DNA of 59,803 nucleotides. Origin: Planctomycetia bacterium (GTDB lineage: Bacteria; Planctomycetota; Planctomycetia; Planctomycetales; Planctomycetaceae). The stretch's first letter is position 1; the number at the start of each line of letters is the position of its first letter. The DNA is taken from contig JAPLNX010000518.1 in NCBI GenBank assembly GCA_026400935.1, positions 1 to 59,803 on the forward strand, given 5' to 3'. Position numbers and translations under genes: made by a program. The notes beneath the pieces were generated by a model. The model had not been told where the DNA came from. It did no database searches and worked only from the letters and a program-made list of their open reading frames with translations. Below, one piece after another: positions 16,378-27,012 of the stretch.

Positions 16378-17766
16378 ATGATCAACCTATTGCCAACCGT
16401 TGAACCGCAATATACCTGCCCTGGCGAAACGCATTCGATTTCGCGGGCCGTGCATCTGTCACGACTAGCTGCGTTTTATCCGAAGTGTCGCGAATGCTCA
16501 CATCGTTGCGAGTCTGGGCAACTTCCTCAGCTTCACTTTCCGCCAACCGGCGCACCGCAACCGGTCGCCTCGCAACGATCGCTGTTCACCCTCGAAGGGA
16601 TTCGCGGCTCGTACCTCAATGAACTGACTCGACATAAAGCTGGCGAGTTTGCGGCAGCGTTTGCAAGTTTATTGTGGGACACATCGCCTCTAACAGGACG
16701 CAACGATTTGCGTGACGCGAATTCCAAGCGACCGACTCGCCGCACTGGCCCGGTTGTCGTCGTGGCTTTTGACGAGCGACCGTCTTCTCCCGATTTGGTC
16801 ACCGGCGTTGCTGCCGCGCTGCGACGCATGAGTTGCCAAGTGGTTGATATTGGACAGACCTCAGTCCCTTGCTTTCGATTTGCAGTCGCACACATGCAAG
16901 CGGCGGGCGGGATTATGATTACCGGTCATGGCTGCGAGCCTTCTTGGACTGGGCTCGATTTCGTCGGCAAACTTGGCCGTCCTATTTCAGCCGCCGAACG
17001 TCGAACAAAAGCTGCCGAGAACACTGTCGATCCTCACGATACAACTCACTCGCTGAGTCTTGATGACATCTACGATCAGAGAGAGCAAGGGACGACACGT
17101 CCGCTAAGACAAGGTGGAACGCAACGAGTCTTTCAAGCATCAACTCCATACTTCGCAGGACTCGGAAAGCAGTTTCATGCGTTGCGTCCACTGCATATCT
17201 CAATTGGCTGTCCAGTCCGGGCTCTTCGCCGCACGCTTGCTGCACTGTTTGAAAAGTTGCCCGTCACACTGCATTGGGTGGATATCCCGCAGCGACGTCG
17301 TGATCTTCAGCAAGCTCACGATGCTGACGTACGACGTATACGAGAAATGGTAACCTCGCAACGGACAGACTTCGGTTTTCTCGTCGACGATGACGGTGCC
17401 AATGTCGCCGTGCTCGACGAACAGGGTGACCTGCTCGGCCCAGAAGAGTTGTTATGCCTCATCGCCGATCTCATGCTGAGCGAGCAGCCAAATGGAGCGG
17501 TCGTTATCGACAACGCACCGCGCGATCGCTTGCAACCACGCCTTTCTGAGCGACAGGCTCGCTGCTGGCTTGGTGGTTGGACTCAATCTGAAATGTGGCA
17601 AACGCTCCGCGAGGACGCGGCTGTTTGCGGCGGTGGGGCATCGGGACGCGTTTGGCTGCGAGATACGCAACCAGTCACTGACGCGATTCTAACATTGGCG
17701 AAACTACTGCAAATGCTCAGCCAAGATGACGCACCGTTATCGCAACGTAGTCGAGTCACTCCATAG
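16378..17766 (+). CDS. phosphohexomutase-superfamily protein with degenerate active site and Cys-rich N-terminus
   Basis: 462 residues from ATG at 16378. The N-terminus holds C14, C37, C40, H42 and C44 in a HLSRLAAFYPKCRECSHRC context, a likely small metal site. The rest follows the alpha-D-phosphohexomutase fold: EGIRGSYLNELT (FGTxGxRG region), VVVAFDERPSSPDLVTGVAAALRRMSCQVVDIGQTSVP, then domain 3 with FLVDDDGANVAVLDEQGDLLG and a CGGGASGRVWL segment. The key residues are changed. The phosphoserine loop TASHNP is TGHGCEP (182-188). The metal loop DGDGDR is DDDGAN (337-342), so one of three Asp ligands and the Arg are lost. It probably does not catalyse phosphoryl transfer and could be a sugar-phosphate sensor. 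The role is unknown. Confidence 0.75.
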   Translation: MINLLPTVEPQYTCPGETHSISRAVHLSRLAAFYPKCRECSHRCESGQLPQLHFPPTGAPQPVASQRSLFTLEGIRGSYLNELTRHKAGEFAAAFASLLWDTSPLTGRNDLRDANSKRPTRRTGPVVVVAFDERPSSPDLVTGVAAALRRMSCQVVDIGQTSVPCFRFAVAHMQAAGGIMITGHGCEPSWTGLDFVGKLGRPISAAERRTKAAENTVDPHDTTHSLSLDDIYDQREQGTTRPLRQGGTQRVFQASTPYFAGLGKQFHALRPLHISIGCPVRALRRTLAALFEKLPVTLHWVDIPQRRRDLQQAHDADVRRIREMVTSQRTDFGFLVDDDGANVAVLDEQGDLLGPEELLCLIADLMLSEQPNGAVVIDNAPRDRLQPRLSERQARCWLGGWTQSEMWQTLREDAAVCGGGASGRVWLRDTQPVTDAILTLAKLLQMLSQDDAPLSQRSRVTP

Positions 17767-17987
17767 CTCGACACTTCCGATACCGGGTTTCCCGAACGTC
17801 TTTAACTTCGCCCATCAAAGTGGTCATATTGCCACAATTTTGTCACCATTGGGGCACAGCTGGAAAACCCTTAGTAGACAAGTTGCGACTGATTGCGTAT
17901 TTTCGTCGTTCTGAATCGAAGTCGCGCGAAGTTCGGTTGAGCAACTCCCGCCGAACCTCCTCACCCACCCGATTAGGAATAATGTAG

Positions 17988-19826
17988 ATGTCAGCTCACC
18001 CGACATCACCCGCCGATGCAGATGACCGAGCGGACGCGACTCTCGCTGGCGAGTATTCGGCCTTTTGGGGAGCCAGTGCGCAGGTTCCGGACTTGTTCGC
18101 GTTTTTGCGTGACCATCCAAACGTTGATCGAGAGCAGCGAACTCGATTGCTGTTTCTCGATCAGGCTCGCAGATGGGCTTCGGGCGAAGGACGTTCGGTC
18201 GAAGAATATTTGCGAGGGTGCCCGGAGTTGGCCATTGATAGTGACTTAGTGCTGAGGCTCCTCGTGCGTGAGTACCACTTCCACGAGAATTCGCCGTCCG
18301 TGACCGAGTTCGTTGATCGCTTTCCGCTGCTGCGGAATCAGTTGCTTGATCAATTATGTGTCATCGACAACGAACGTACGTCGGCGCATCACCGCAGCGT
18401 CGGCGGAAGCTATGACGGGGTTGATGAGACACAAGCTTCGAGCTTGATCGATATTCCGAATCCTGACGAAACCACCTTCGAGGCAGCCCATCACGATCCA
18501 AACCACACTATGACGGTGACCGTCTCTCGTCCGCCCAAGAAGTCCTCGAAGCCAAGACCGGCGGAAACTGTGCCAATCATCGGCCCTCGCCGATTAAGGC
18601 AATGCTTCCCGTTCGACACGCTTCGTGCTGAATTGGCCGACGAACTCGAATCACACATGGTCGAAAAGACGTTTGCAACGGGCGAATATCTCATTCGACA
18701 AGGTGATCCAGGGGACTCGCTAATCTTGATTCGTGATGGCTGGGCCAACATCGTTGTGGCAGACGAGCATGGCGTGCCTCATGAAATCGACCGCAGTGGA
18801 CCGGGAGCAATCCTTGGAGAAATGGCGCTACTGACCGAAGCTCCGCGCAGTGCCAACATCATCGCTCGTGAAACGGTGACGATCTCCATCCTCTCCGCGC
18901 AGACCTTTCACGACTATGCCAGGAAGCACCCACAGATCAGCGAAGTGCTGACGCAACTGTTTGCCGAACGTTTGGGTGGTAACCGTCGCGATGTGCTCGC
19001 CGGAAAGACACTCGATCGATATCGCATCGTCCGAAGGCTCGGTCGCGGTGGCATGGCGATCGTTTATGAAGGGGTCGATGATCAGTCTGGTCGCCGAGTC
19101 GCATTAAAGATGCTCAGCCACCGCTTGGTTTACGACAAGCCGTCACTCGCTTGGTTCCAACGTGAGGCGGACATCATCGAGGGCTTCGAGCACGAGAACA
19201 TCGTCAAGATGTCCGGCCGTTTTCATGCATTTCATTCCTACTTTATCGTGATGGAATTTTGTGACGGCATCACGCTGGAGCGCCTCGTGCGACTGAATGG
19301 CCCGATGAATCCGAATGACTTTCGCAAGACATTCGGTCAACTCGCAGCCGCGTTGTTGTACGCTCACGAACGAGATGTCATTCATCGCGACCTTAAACCA
19401 GTCAACATGATGGTCAACTTCGATGGCATGTTGAAGCTGATGGATTTCGGACTGGCGATGCCGTTGCACACGGTTCCGGATGCCTTGGAACTTGATCGGC
19501 AAGTGGTCGGCACTCCGCGCTATATGGCACCCGAACAGTTGATGGGACGCGAATTGACCGAAGCAGCCGATTACTTCTCACTCGGTTGCACCGCGTACAA
19601 ACTTTTGACCGGAAACTCTCTCTTCGTCGAATCTGACGTCATTAAACTGCGCGAGATTCACGCCGGTTGGAAAGGCCCCGACTTTCCCGCGTTGCATCCT
19701 GAATTCAGTCCCGAGATTTGCGAACTGTTGACCGGCTGCCTGCACCGCAGACCCGAAGCTCGCGTCTGCGATCTCGCAAAGTACGCCGACTGGGCCGAAC
19801 CACTGGATGTCGCTCGCCTGCTGTAA
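17988..19826 (+). CDS. Ser/Thr protein kinase with cyclic-nucleotide-binding-like domain
   Basis: 612 residues. Residues 1-200 are a planctomycete kinase N-terminus (EEYLRGCPELAIDSDLVLRLLVREYHF) and a low-complexity linker. A cNMP-type domain follows (about 205-335): FATGEYLIRQGDPGDSLILI, then the phosphate-binding cassette GEMALLTEAPRSANIIA, where the Glu and Arg that contact the cyclic nucleotide are kept. The kinase domain (about 345-600) has GRGGMAIVYEG, VALKML, HRDLKPVN, DFGLA and the activation-segment end PRYMAPEQ, so it should be active. A PknB-like enzyme switched by cAMP or cGMP is a reasonable inference. There is no membrane segment, so it is cytoplasmic. No obvious operon partner exists. 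Confidence 0.9.
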   Translation: MSAHPTSPADADDRADATLAGEYSAFWGASAQVPDLFAFLRDHPNVDREQRTRLLFLDQARRWASGEGRSVEEYLRGCPELAIDSDLVLRLLVREYHFHENSPSVTEFVDRFPLLRNQLLDQLCVIDNERTSAHHRSVGGSYDGVDETQASSLIDIPNPDETTFEAAHHDPNHTMTVTVSRPPKKSSKPRPAETVPIIGPRRLRQCFPFDTLRAELADELESHMVEKTFATGEYLIRQGDPGDSLILIRDGWANIVVADEHGVPHEIDRSGPGAILGEMALLTEAPRSANIIARETVTISILSAQTFHDYARKHPQISEVLTQLFAERLGGNRRDVLAGKTLDRYRIVRRLGRGGMAIVYEGVDDQSGRRVALKMLSHRLVYDKPSLAWFQREADIIEGFEHENIVKMSGRFHAFHSYFIVMEFCDGITLERLVRLNGPMNPNDFRKTFGQLAAALLYAHERDVIHRDLKPVNMMVNFDGMLKLMDFGLAMPLHTVPDALELDRQVVGTPRYMAPEQLMGRELTEAADYFSLGCTAYKLLTGNSLFVESDVIKLREIHAGWKGPDFPALHPEFSPEICELLTGCLHRRPEARVCDLAKYADWAEPLDVARLL

Positions 19827-19839
19827 CCGAGAGTTTGAA

Positions 19840-19861
19840 CCGCCTCCCTGAATAGAGGCGG
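19840..19861 (+). terminator. short hairpin after the kinase gene
   Basis: CCGCCTC (19840-19846) pairs with GAGGCGG (19855-19861) around eight bases, 14 bp after the kinase stop. There is no clear U tract, so it is a weak candidate. Confidence 0.45.
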
Positions 19862-20192
19862 GCTTGCTGCCATTTAGCCCTCACAGCGCCGGGTTACCTG
19901 AGCGTCGTGCTAGCCAGGAACAGCCCCAGACGACCCGGATAACCCGCATAGTTTGACGCTGCCGGTCTCTCTTTTGGTAAGCTCTGCGGATTGTGTCGGC
20001 GGTTGGTCAACTTTCCGGATTCTGCCAGTTTTGCGTCAGGTAACGCATCGCCCCAATAAAGCGATGCCAACGCTCGCAACGGTCGTTCTTAGAAGTACGG
20101 CCTGCAATTCGTTGTCTTACGCAAAGACGGAACCGAATCCTTCTCGGTTCAGGTTGCTCGCTTAATTTGCCTCCAGAGGAAAGGATTCCGCT
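19862..20192. other. leader region of the large secreted protein gene
   Basis: 331 bp with no ORF I would defend. The end contains AGAGGAAAGGA (20175-20185) in front of the GTG start at 20193. No recognisable promoter or riboswitch was identified. The stretch about 19889-19940 has two GC-rich blocks (GCCGGGTTACC and CCCGGATAACCCGC) that can pair partly. Confidence 0.35.
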
Positions 20193-23100
20193 GTGTTGCT
20201 TACTAATTGGCTTCGGGCGTTCACTCAAACTCAACGTCGCAAATCGTCCGACCGGCCGGCCATGGTCGCAGTCGAGCGCATGGAAGATCGCGCACTACTC
20301 TCTGTCGCTGCACTCTTTGTGAATGGCGAACTGTTTGTCAGCTCCGACGGAGCTGACAACATTACGATCCAACAAAATGCGGCAAGCAAAGTTGAGGTGT
20401 TGGCCAACGGCATCATCTTGGGCACGGCTCCCAATGTTGCGACCTCCGCTGTCACGTCAATCGTGGTCAAAGGAGGCGATGCTGCGAACAACATCAACCT
20501 CAACAATGTCACGAACGTGACGTATCCGAACATCGCCAGCATTCGAGTCGATGCTGGAAATGGCGACGATGTGATTGTCGGCTCTCCGTTCTATGGCGAT
20601 AGCCTCTTTGGCGGTGATGGCAAGGACGTCATTACCGGCCAAGGTGGTGCCGACACAATTGACGGCGGAGACGGCAACGACAGTATCACAGGCGGCGACG
20701 GCGATGACAGCCTGATTGGTGAAGATGGGAGCGACACCATTAGCGGCGATGCTGGCAACGATTCGATCTCTGGTGGCAATCATCAGGACAACATCAACGG
20801 CGGCGACGGCAACGACACGATCGACGCCGGGCAAAGCAACGATACAGTCAACGGCGGTAACGGAGACGACTTCATCAACGGCATGGATGGAGCGGACTCA
20901 ATCACCGGCGATGTCGGCAACGACTCAATCCTCGGTGGTGCGGGGAACGACATCATCAGCGGCAACGATGGCAACGACACGCTGCTGGGCCAAGCTGGGA
21001 CGGACAGTATCAACGGCGACGCTGGCGACGACGCCATCAACGGCGGCGAAGGGAACGACAGCCTCTCCGGCAACCTGGGGAACGACAACGTCAATGGCGC
21101 GGGTGGCAATGACTCGGTCTTCGGCAACGAAGGAAATGACACACTGGTCGGCGGCGCGGGGAACGACTCGCTCGACGGCTTCATCGGTAACGACTCTCTG
21201 CTCGGCCAAGCAGGGAATGACACGCTGCTCGGTGGCGGTGGAGCGGACTTTGAAGATGGTGGAGCAGGGAACGATGTCGTGGACAGTGCCGATCCCGTGC
21301 CTGAAGTCGCTCCAGTAACAATCTCCGTGAGCGGCAACAGCACTCCCGAAGGAAACGGAGGCAGCGCCGGCCTGACATTCACACTCACCCGATCGACAGC
21401 CAGTTTCTTCACCACGACAGTTACTGTTTCGACGGCAGACGGTTCAGCCACAGCGGGATCGGACTACATCGCGCTGTTGAATCAACCGGTGGTGTTCGCT
21501 CCAGGTGTGACGACCCAAACTGTCACCGTTTCGATCAACGGTGACGCCGTGAATGAACCGGACGAAACCGTGCGGCTAGTGCTCAGCAACCCTACGAATG
21601 CTCGGCTACAGAACCAAGAAGCGGCGGGGACGGCACTCAACGACGATGGTCCTCCGCCAGTTTTATTCGCCACGTCGTTCGGTACGGCTGGCTTCCCGCA
21701 ACTGTTTCGAGTCGACACGACAACCGGGAATTCAACACTCGTGGGGAACACGGGATTCTTGATGACCGACATTGTCAGCACTGGATCGAACCAATTGCTC
21801 GGGCAAAACGGAAATCTGCTGATCAGCGTGAATCCGTTTACGGGACAGTCAAACTTCTCTGGATTCTTCTTCGGCGGACCAACGGGTGAAGGTGACTTGG
21901 CCTACGACAGTTCCACCAACTCACTGTACCTCGTCGGATCGGAAGTCGGCAATCCGCATCTGTTCCGACTCAACTTGGGCACGAACAATTTGATCGACTT
22001 GGGCAACATCACAACTGCCGGAGCGAACCTCGCAGCGGCCGCTGATGTTCCACAGTTCGATTATCTGGCGTTCCGCAATGGGACACTCTTTGGCGTGCTC
22101 AGCGATGGCGTGACCGGAACGAACGCGACCTTTAATGACGCCCTGTTTTCGATCGACCCCAACACGGCAGTTGCTACTCGAGTCGGCCCGTTAGGAGTCA
22201 ATTTGACGGCGGGAACAGGAGCGATGGATTACGACTCTGTCGCGGACAACTTCTTGTTGCTCGATGGCGTGAGCAGCAACCTCTATCGCGTCAGTCCTAC
22301 GACCGGAGCGGCAACTCTGGTGGGTAACACAGGAATCGGAGCGGCGGCTGGTCTAGCTCTCGTCTCGGTTGCAGCACTGCCAGCACGCAGCGTGACGATT
22401 AGCGACGTCGTCATCTCAGAAGGCGATCAAGGCACAAAAGTCGCGACATTCTCGGTGGCTGCTCAACCAGGCAGTGGACCGGTGACGTTGAACTACTCAA
22501 CGGTTGATGGAACTGCAACGGCAGGTAGTGACTACGTCGCCACATCGGGGAGCCTGACGTTTGCGGCATCGGGGGGAACGCAGACCGTCTCGGTGATCGT
22601 CAATGGCGATTATGCGTTCGAAGCCGATCAGACATTCTTCTTGCAATTGACGAACGTGACTGGTGCCGCAGTTGTTAGTGGCTCAGGCATTGCGACGATC
22701 ACGAATGACGATACTCCGCCTCTCGGAGACACATTGCTGGGCAACATTGGCAATGACACAATCAACGGTGGTGCGGCAGATGACTTCATCAGCGGCGACG
22801 CCGGCAACGATGTAATCTTCGGCAACGGTGGGAATGACAGCATCCTCGGTGGTAGTGGACCGGACACAATCAATGGAGGTGACGGCAACGACACGCTCGA
22901 TGGTCAAGGTGGGCCGGATGTCATTGATGGCGGCAACGGTGATGACATCTATGTTTGGGCCGGCGGGTCCAACGGCAACGACACTGTGACAAACTCGTCT
23001 GGTTCTGACGGTGTACTGGTCAGTCTCGATGGCTCATCCAACGTGGTCACGATCGGTCAAACAGCAATCCCGGTTGGCGCGACGTTTGCCTTTCTGCAAA

Positions 23101-24128
23101 TCACATCCGGGGGCGCAACGCTGACCGTGGATACGTCGGTGTCGCAAGTCACTGTCGATGGTGGGGCTGGTGACGACACCATCACCGTCACCGACATTGA
23201 TCACGCCTGTCGCGGATCACTGGTTGTACGTGGCGGAACCGGCGATGACGTCTTGACTGCCAACAATGCCAAGATTGGAGACATCAGACTCCGGGTGGAA
23301 GGTGGTGATGGCAATGATTCGATCGTTGGCTCACAAGGGAACGACACGCTCGCCGGTGATGCGGGAATTGACCGCATCAAGGGTGGACTGGGCAATGACC
23401 TGATCCTTGGCGGTGCCAGTATCGACTCGCTCAACGGTGATGCGGGCAACGATACCATCATCGGCGGTGACGGAACCGACACACTTGTCGGTGACGGTGC
23501 TGATACGATCTTTGGCGACGCTGGAAACGATAGCCTTCAAGGTGATCAAGGAGCGGACATCATTTCAGGTGGTGACGGCGACGATACCGCTCGCGGTGGC
23601 GACGGCAACGACACGATTACTGGCGATGACGGTAACGACTCACTACTGGGCGATTCGGCACTCGACAACATCAGTGGTGGTGACGGAGACGACACACTCG
23701 ACGGTGGCCGCAACGACGACGTGCTCAACGGCGGCAATGGCAACGACAAGATTCGTGGCGATCACGGCAACGATTCAATTGTCGGCGGAGCAGGTAACGA
23801 CACCATCAACGGTGGCGACGGCGATGACTTAATCAGCGGCCAAAGTGGTGACGATCTACTGACCGGCGCTGACGGCGATGATGTCGTCAACGGTGGTGAC
23901 GGCAAAGACGTGATTACTGGTGGTGACGGAGACGACACACTGCTCGGCGGCAACGGCAATGATGTTTTACTGGGCGAACAAGGTGACGACCTCATCAACG
24001 GCCAAGGCTCAACCGACACACTCGCGGGTGGGCAAGGAGATGATACGCTCGTCGCAGCAGCAGCCGGTGAAGTGAATGAGAAGTTTGTTCTCTCGTCTCA
24101 ACTCACGGAGGACTTGAAGGCGCTATAA
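20193..24128 (+). CDS. giant secreted RTX/Calx-beta calcium-repeat protein
   Basis: 1311 residues from GTG at 20193. After a short N-terminus comes VERMEDRALLSV, the planctomycete surface-protein motif just before the exported part. Domains in order: beta-rich start (about 45-125); first block of GGxGxDx calcium nonapeptides (about 125-370); Calx-beta domain (about 375-490, DGSATAGSDYI); a repeated-strand, propeller-like region (about 490-735, FRVDTTTGNSTLVGNTG); second Calx-beta (about 737-845); second RTX block (about 848-925); a spacer with strand-like sequence; third and longest RTX block (about 1030-1295); short tail. It is probably a calcium-stiffened cell-surface or extracellular protein. 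No type I secretion genes are nearby. Confidence 0.9.
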   Translation: MLLTNWLRAFTQTQRRKSSDRPAMVAVERMEDRALLSVAALFVNGELFVSSDGADNITIQQNAASKVEVLANGIILGTAPNVATSAVTSIVVKGGDAANNINLNNVTNVTYPNIASIRVDAGNGDDVIVGSPFYGDSLFGGDGKDVITGQGGADTIDGGDGNDSITGGDGDDSLIGEDGSDTISGDAGNDSISGGNHQDNINGGDGNDTIDAGQSNDTVNGGNGDDFINGMDGADSITGDVGNDSILGGAGNDIISGNDGNDTLLGQAGTDSINGDAGDDAINGGEGNDSLSGNLGNDNVNGAGGNDSVFGNEGNDTLVGGAGNDSLDGFIGNDSLLGQAGNDTLLGGGGADFEDGGAGNDVVDSADPVPEVAPVTISVSGNSTPEGNGGSAGLTFTLTRSTASFFTTTVTVSTADGSATAGSDYIALLNQPVVFAPGVTTQTVTVSINGDAVNEPDETVRLVLSNPTNARLQNQEAAGTALNDDGPPPVLFATSFGTAGFPQLFRVDTTTGNSTLVGNTGFLMTDIVSTGSNQLLGQNGNLLISVNPFTGQSNFSGFFFGGPTGEGDLAYDSSTNSLYLVGSEVGNPHLFRLNLGTNNLIDLGNITTAGANLAAAADVPQFDYLAFRNGTLFGVLSDGVTGTNATFNDALFSIDPNTAVATRVGPLGVNLTAGTGAMDYDSVADNFLLLDGVSSNLYRVSPTTGAATLVGNTGIGAAAGLALVSVAALPARSVTISDVVISEGDQGTKVATFSVAAQPGSGPVTLNYSTVDGTATAGSDYVATSGSLTFAASGGTQTVSVIVNGDYAFEADQTFFLQLTNVTGAAVVSGSGIATITNDDTPPLGDTLLGNIGNDTINGGAADDFISGDAGNDVIFGNGGNDSILGGSGPDTINGGDGNDTLDGQGGPDVIDGGNGDDIYVWAGGSNGNDTVTNSSGSDGVLVSLDGSSNVVTIGQTAIPVGATFAFLQITSGGATLTVDTSVSQVTVDGGAGDDTITVTDIDHACRGSLVVRGGTGDDVLTANNAKIGDIRLRVEGGDGNDSIVGSQGNDTLAGDAGIDRIKGGLGNDLILGGASIDSLNGDAGNDTIIGGDGTDTLVGDGADTIFGDAGNDSLQGDQGADIISGGDGDDTARGGDGNDTITGDDGNDSLLGDSALDNISGGDGDDTLDGGRNDDVLNGGNGNDKIRGDHGNDSIVGGAGNDTINGGDGDDLISGQSGDDLLTGADGDDVVNGGDGKDVITGGDGDDTLLGGNGNDVLLGEQGDDLINGQGSTDTLAGGQGDDTLVAAAAGEVNEKFVLSSQLTEDLKAL

Positions 24129-24146
24129 GAGATGGCAAAGCCACCA

Positions 24147-24175
24147 TGTGGTACGACGCGGAGCGTCGCGCCACA
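24147..24175. repeat. palindrome of the GACGCGGAGCGTCGTGCTACA family, copy 1
   Basis: TGTGGTACGACGC faces GCGTCGCGCCACA around a GGAG centre (24147-24175). A longer relative is at 35390-35444 and a half-copy at 3091-3108. Confidence 0.5.
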
Positions 24176-24227
24176 TTGCGAACCTCCCGGGTTAAAATAC
24201 CGGGCGACAAAGACACTGACTACAAAA

Positions 24228-24261
24228 AAAGCAGGCCGCTGAATATTCAGCGGCCTGCTTT
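24228..24261. terminator. bidirectional hairpin terminator
   Basis: A perfect 34-bp palindrome (AAAGCAGGCCGCTGAAT and its reverse complement), preceded by A-rich sequence and followed by TTTCGTT. It sits between the convergent ends of the secreted RTX protein gene and the oxidoreductase gene, and serves both strands. Confidence 0.85.
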
Positions 24262-24357
24262 CGTTATTGAATGACACTGGCCCGGCGTGCGAGTGAGAGG
24301 GACCGTAATCACCTCGCACTCGCATTTTGTGCAGGCGATCAGAAACGAAACCGGCCC

Positions 24358-25782
<1,425 letters not shown>

Positions 25783-26217
25783 CGTCGAGTGCTCCTCAAT
25801 AGTCTGGAACGGGGAATATGGTCAGTAAGGTGAACCAGGGCGATCAAACATTGACCAACCATACCGAAGAAATATCCCGAGGCAGTCTACGCGTAGCCAC
25901 TCGAGATGAAAACCAATGACTAACCGATCCGAATACGACTGCCGAAACGAATGACTTTTTGCCTGACTCTGACGTTTTCAATGTGCTTCCGTTGAGTCTT
26001 TCAGATGAAGCAGACGGTTGGTTGCCGTGCGAGCGACGCCCCAAATACAGCCAGCGAAGTAAGCCGGAAATAGGGGAAACTCACCAGCTGGATGTTTCAT
26101 ACAAGCCCGTTACCGGTTGATGAGTACTGCGGTCGCCACTCGCGAAACGCGGCGAGAATTCGATAGAGTTTGAAAACATCAGCCCCTGAAGACCAACTCG
26201 TTTTTATGGAGATCATC
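25783..26217. other. intergenic region with no gene seen
   Basis: 435 bp between divergent genes. The only recognisable sites are the ribosome-binding sequences of the two flanking genes (GAGGAG at the oxidoreductase side, GGAG at 26208-26211). It presumably holds both promoters. No repeat, RNA or hairpin stands out. Confidence 0.4.
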
Positions 26218-26919
26218 ATGTTCGCTCACTCGGCGTGTTTGCTCTTGGCGTTGTTCTCGTTTATTGAGGAACCGAAGTCTGCGGCGTTGTTAGAGACGTT
26301 GCCGAAAGATGGCACATGGGTGTCGTACAACGGGAGCATCAAGATCAACGAGCAAGAAACGGTCGTGACTTGGACCGCCCGCTCGGTCGGGAAGGCACTC
26401 GGAGCGAGCAAGGAATGTCGCTTCATTGAATTGGAACAGGCGAGTGATTCCACACGAGCGGAGCTAGGCAACGTGATTTGGCGGATGCTGGTTCCAGAAG
26501 ATGCATTTGGCGAAGGCCGAGACCCACTCAAAAACGCGGTCAAAACGTGGGTCAAATATGGAACGAACGAGCCAGAAGTGGTGGAGAGCATCGAGGCAAA
26601 AGACCCGCTCTTTGCGATGCTGTGTCGAGGCCCCAAGCAAAACCTCAAAGCCGAAGAGATCAAAGAAAAGATCAACTGGCAGATGGGCGATCTCGAATGC
26701 TCGGTGATCTCTGGCAAGAACGAGCTTGAACTGGGCACAGCCAAAATCGAAATGATGCACCGAGTCTTCCGACACAAGGAAATCCCATTCAATTTGGCCG
26801 GAATGCACCAAGACCTGAAAGTCTCTTTCGGCGGCAAGCAACAAGCCGCGCACATCCGCATGATGCTGCAAAATCACGGAAAAGATGCGAAGGCGAAGCT
26901 CCCGGATCTGCTGCCGTGA
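26218..26919 (+). CDS. secreted hypothetical protein
   Basis: 233 residues from ATG at 26218, because GGAG lies six bases upstream; ATGs at 26170 and 26206 lack a site. Residues 1-16 (MFAHSACLLLALFSFI) look like a short signal peptide. The mature protein has alternating beta strands and charged helices (WVSYNGSIKINEQETVVTWTARSVGK, then WRMLVPEDAFGEGRDPLKNAV), with no recognised domain or catalytic motif. I expect a periplasmic protein, but no function can be assigned. It is followed by a convergent gene 93 bp downstream. Confidence 0.6.
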   Translation: MFAHSACLLLALFSFIEEPKSAALLETLPKDGTWVSYNGSIKINEQETVVTWTARSVGKALGASKECRFIELEQASDSTRAELGNVIWRMLVPEDAFGEGRDPLKNAVKTWVKYGTNEPEVVESIEAKDPLFAMLCRGPKQNLKAEEIKEKINWQMGDLECSVISGKNELELGTAKIEMMHRVFRHKEIPFNLAGMHQDLKVSFGGKQQAAHIRMMLQNHGKDAKAKLPDLLP

Positions 26920-27012
26920 TACCGGTCGCTAGCACGCTCTCAGAAGAGACGTTTGCCCGTTCAACCGCCACGCCATCGGCGTGTAGACATCTCGTTCATA
27001 ACAGCGTGAGGT

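Noticed and set aside
20783-24019. Long open frames on the minus strand (Pro- and Ser-rich) and in the other plus frames
   Set aside because: They are shadows of the tandem calcium-binding repeats of the 1311-residue protein; the repeated codon pattern keeps other frames free of stops.
20600-24060. Possible CRISPR or tandem DNA repeat array
   Set aside because: The repeats are 27-base degenerate coding units for GGxGxDxxx nonapeptides, with no regular spacers and no cas genes.
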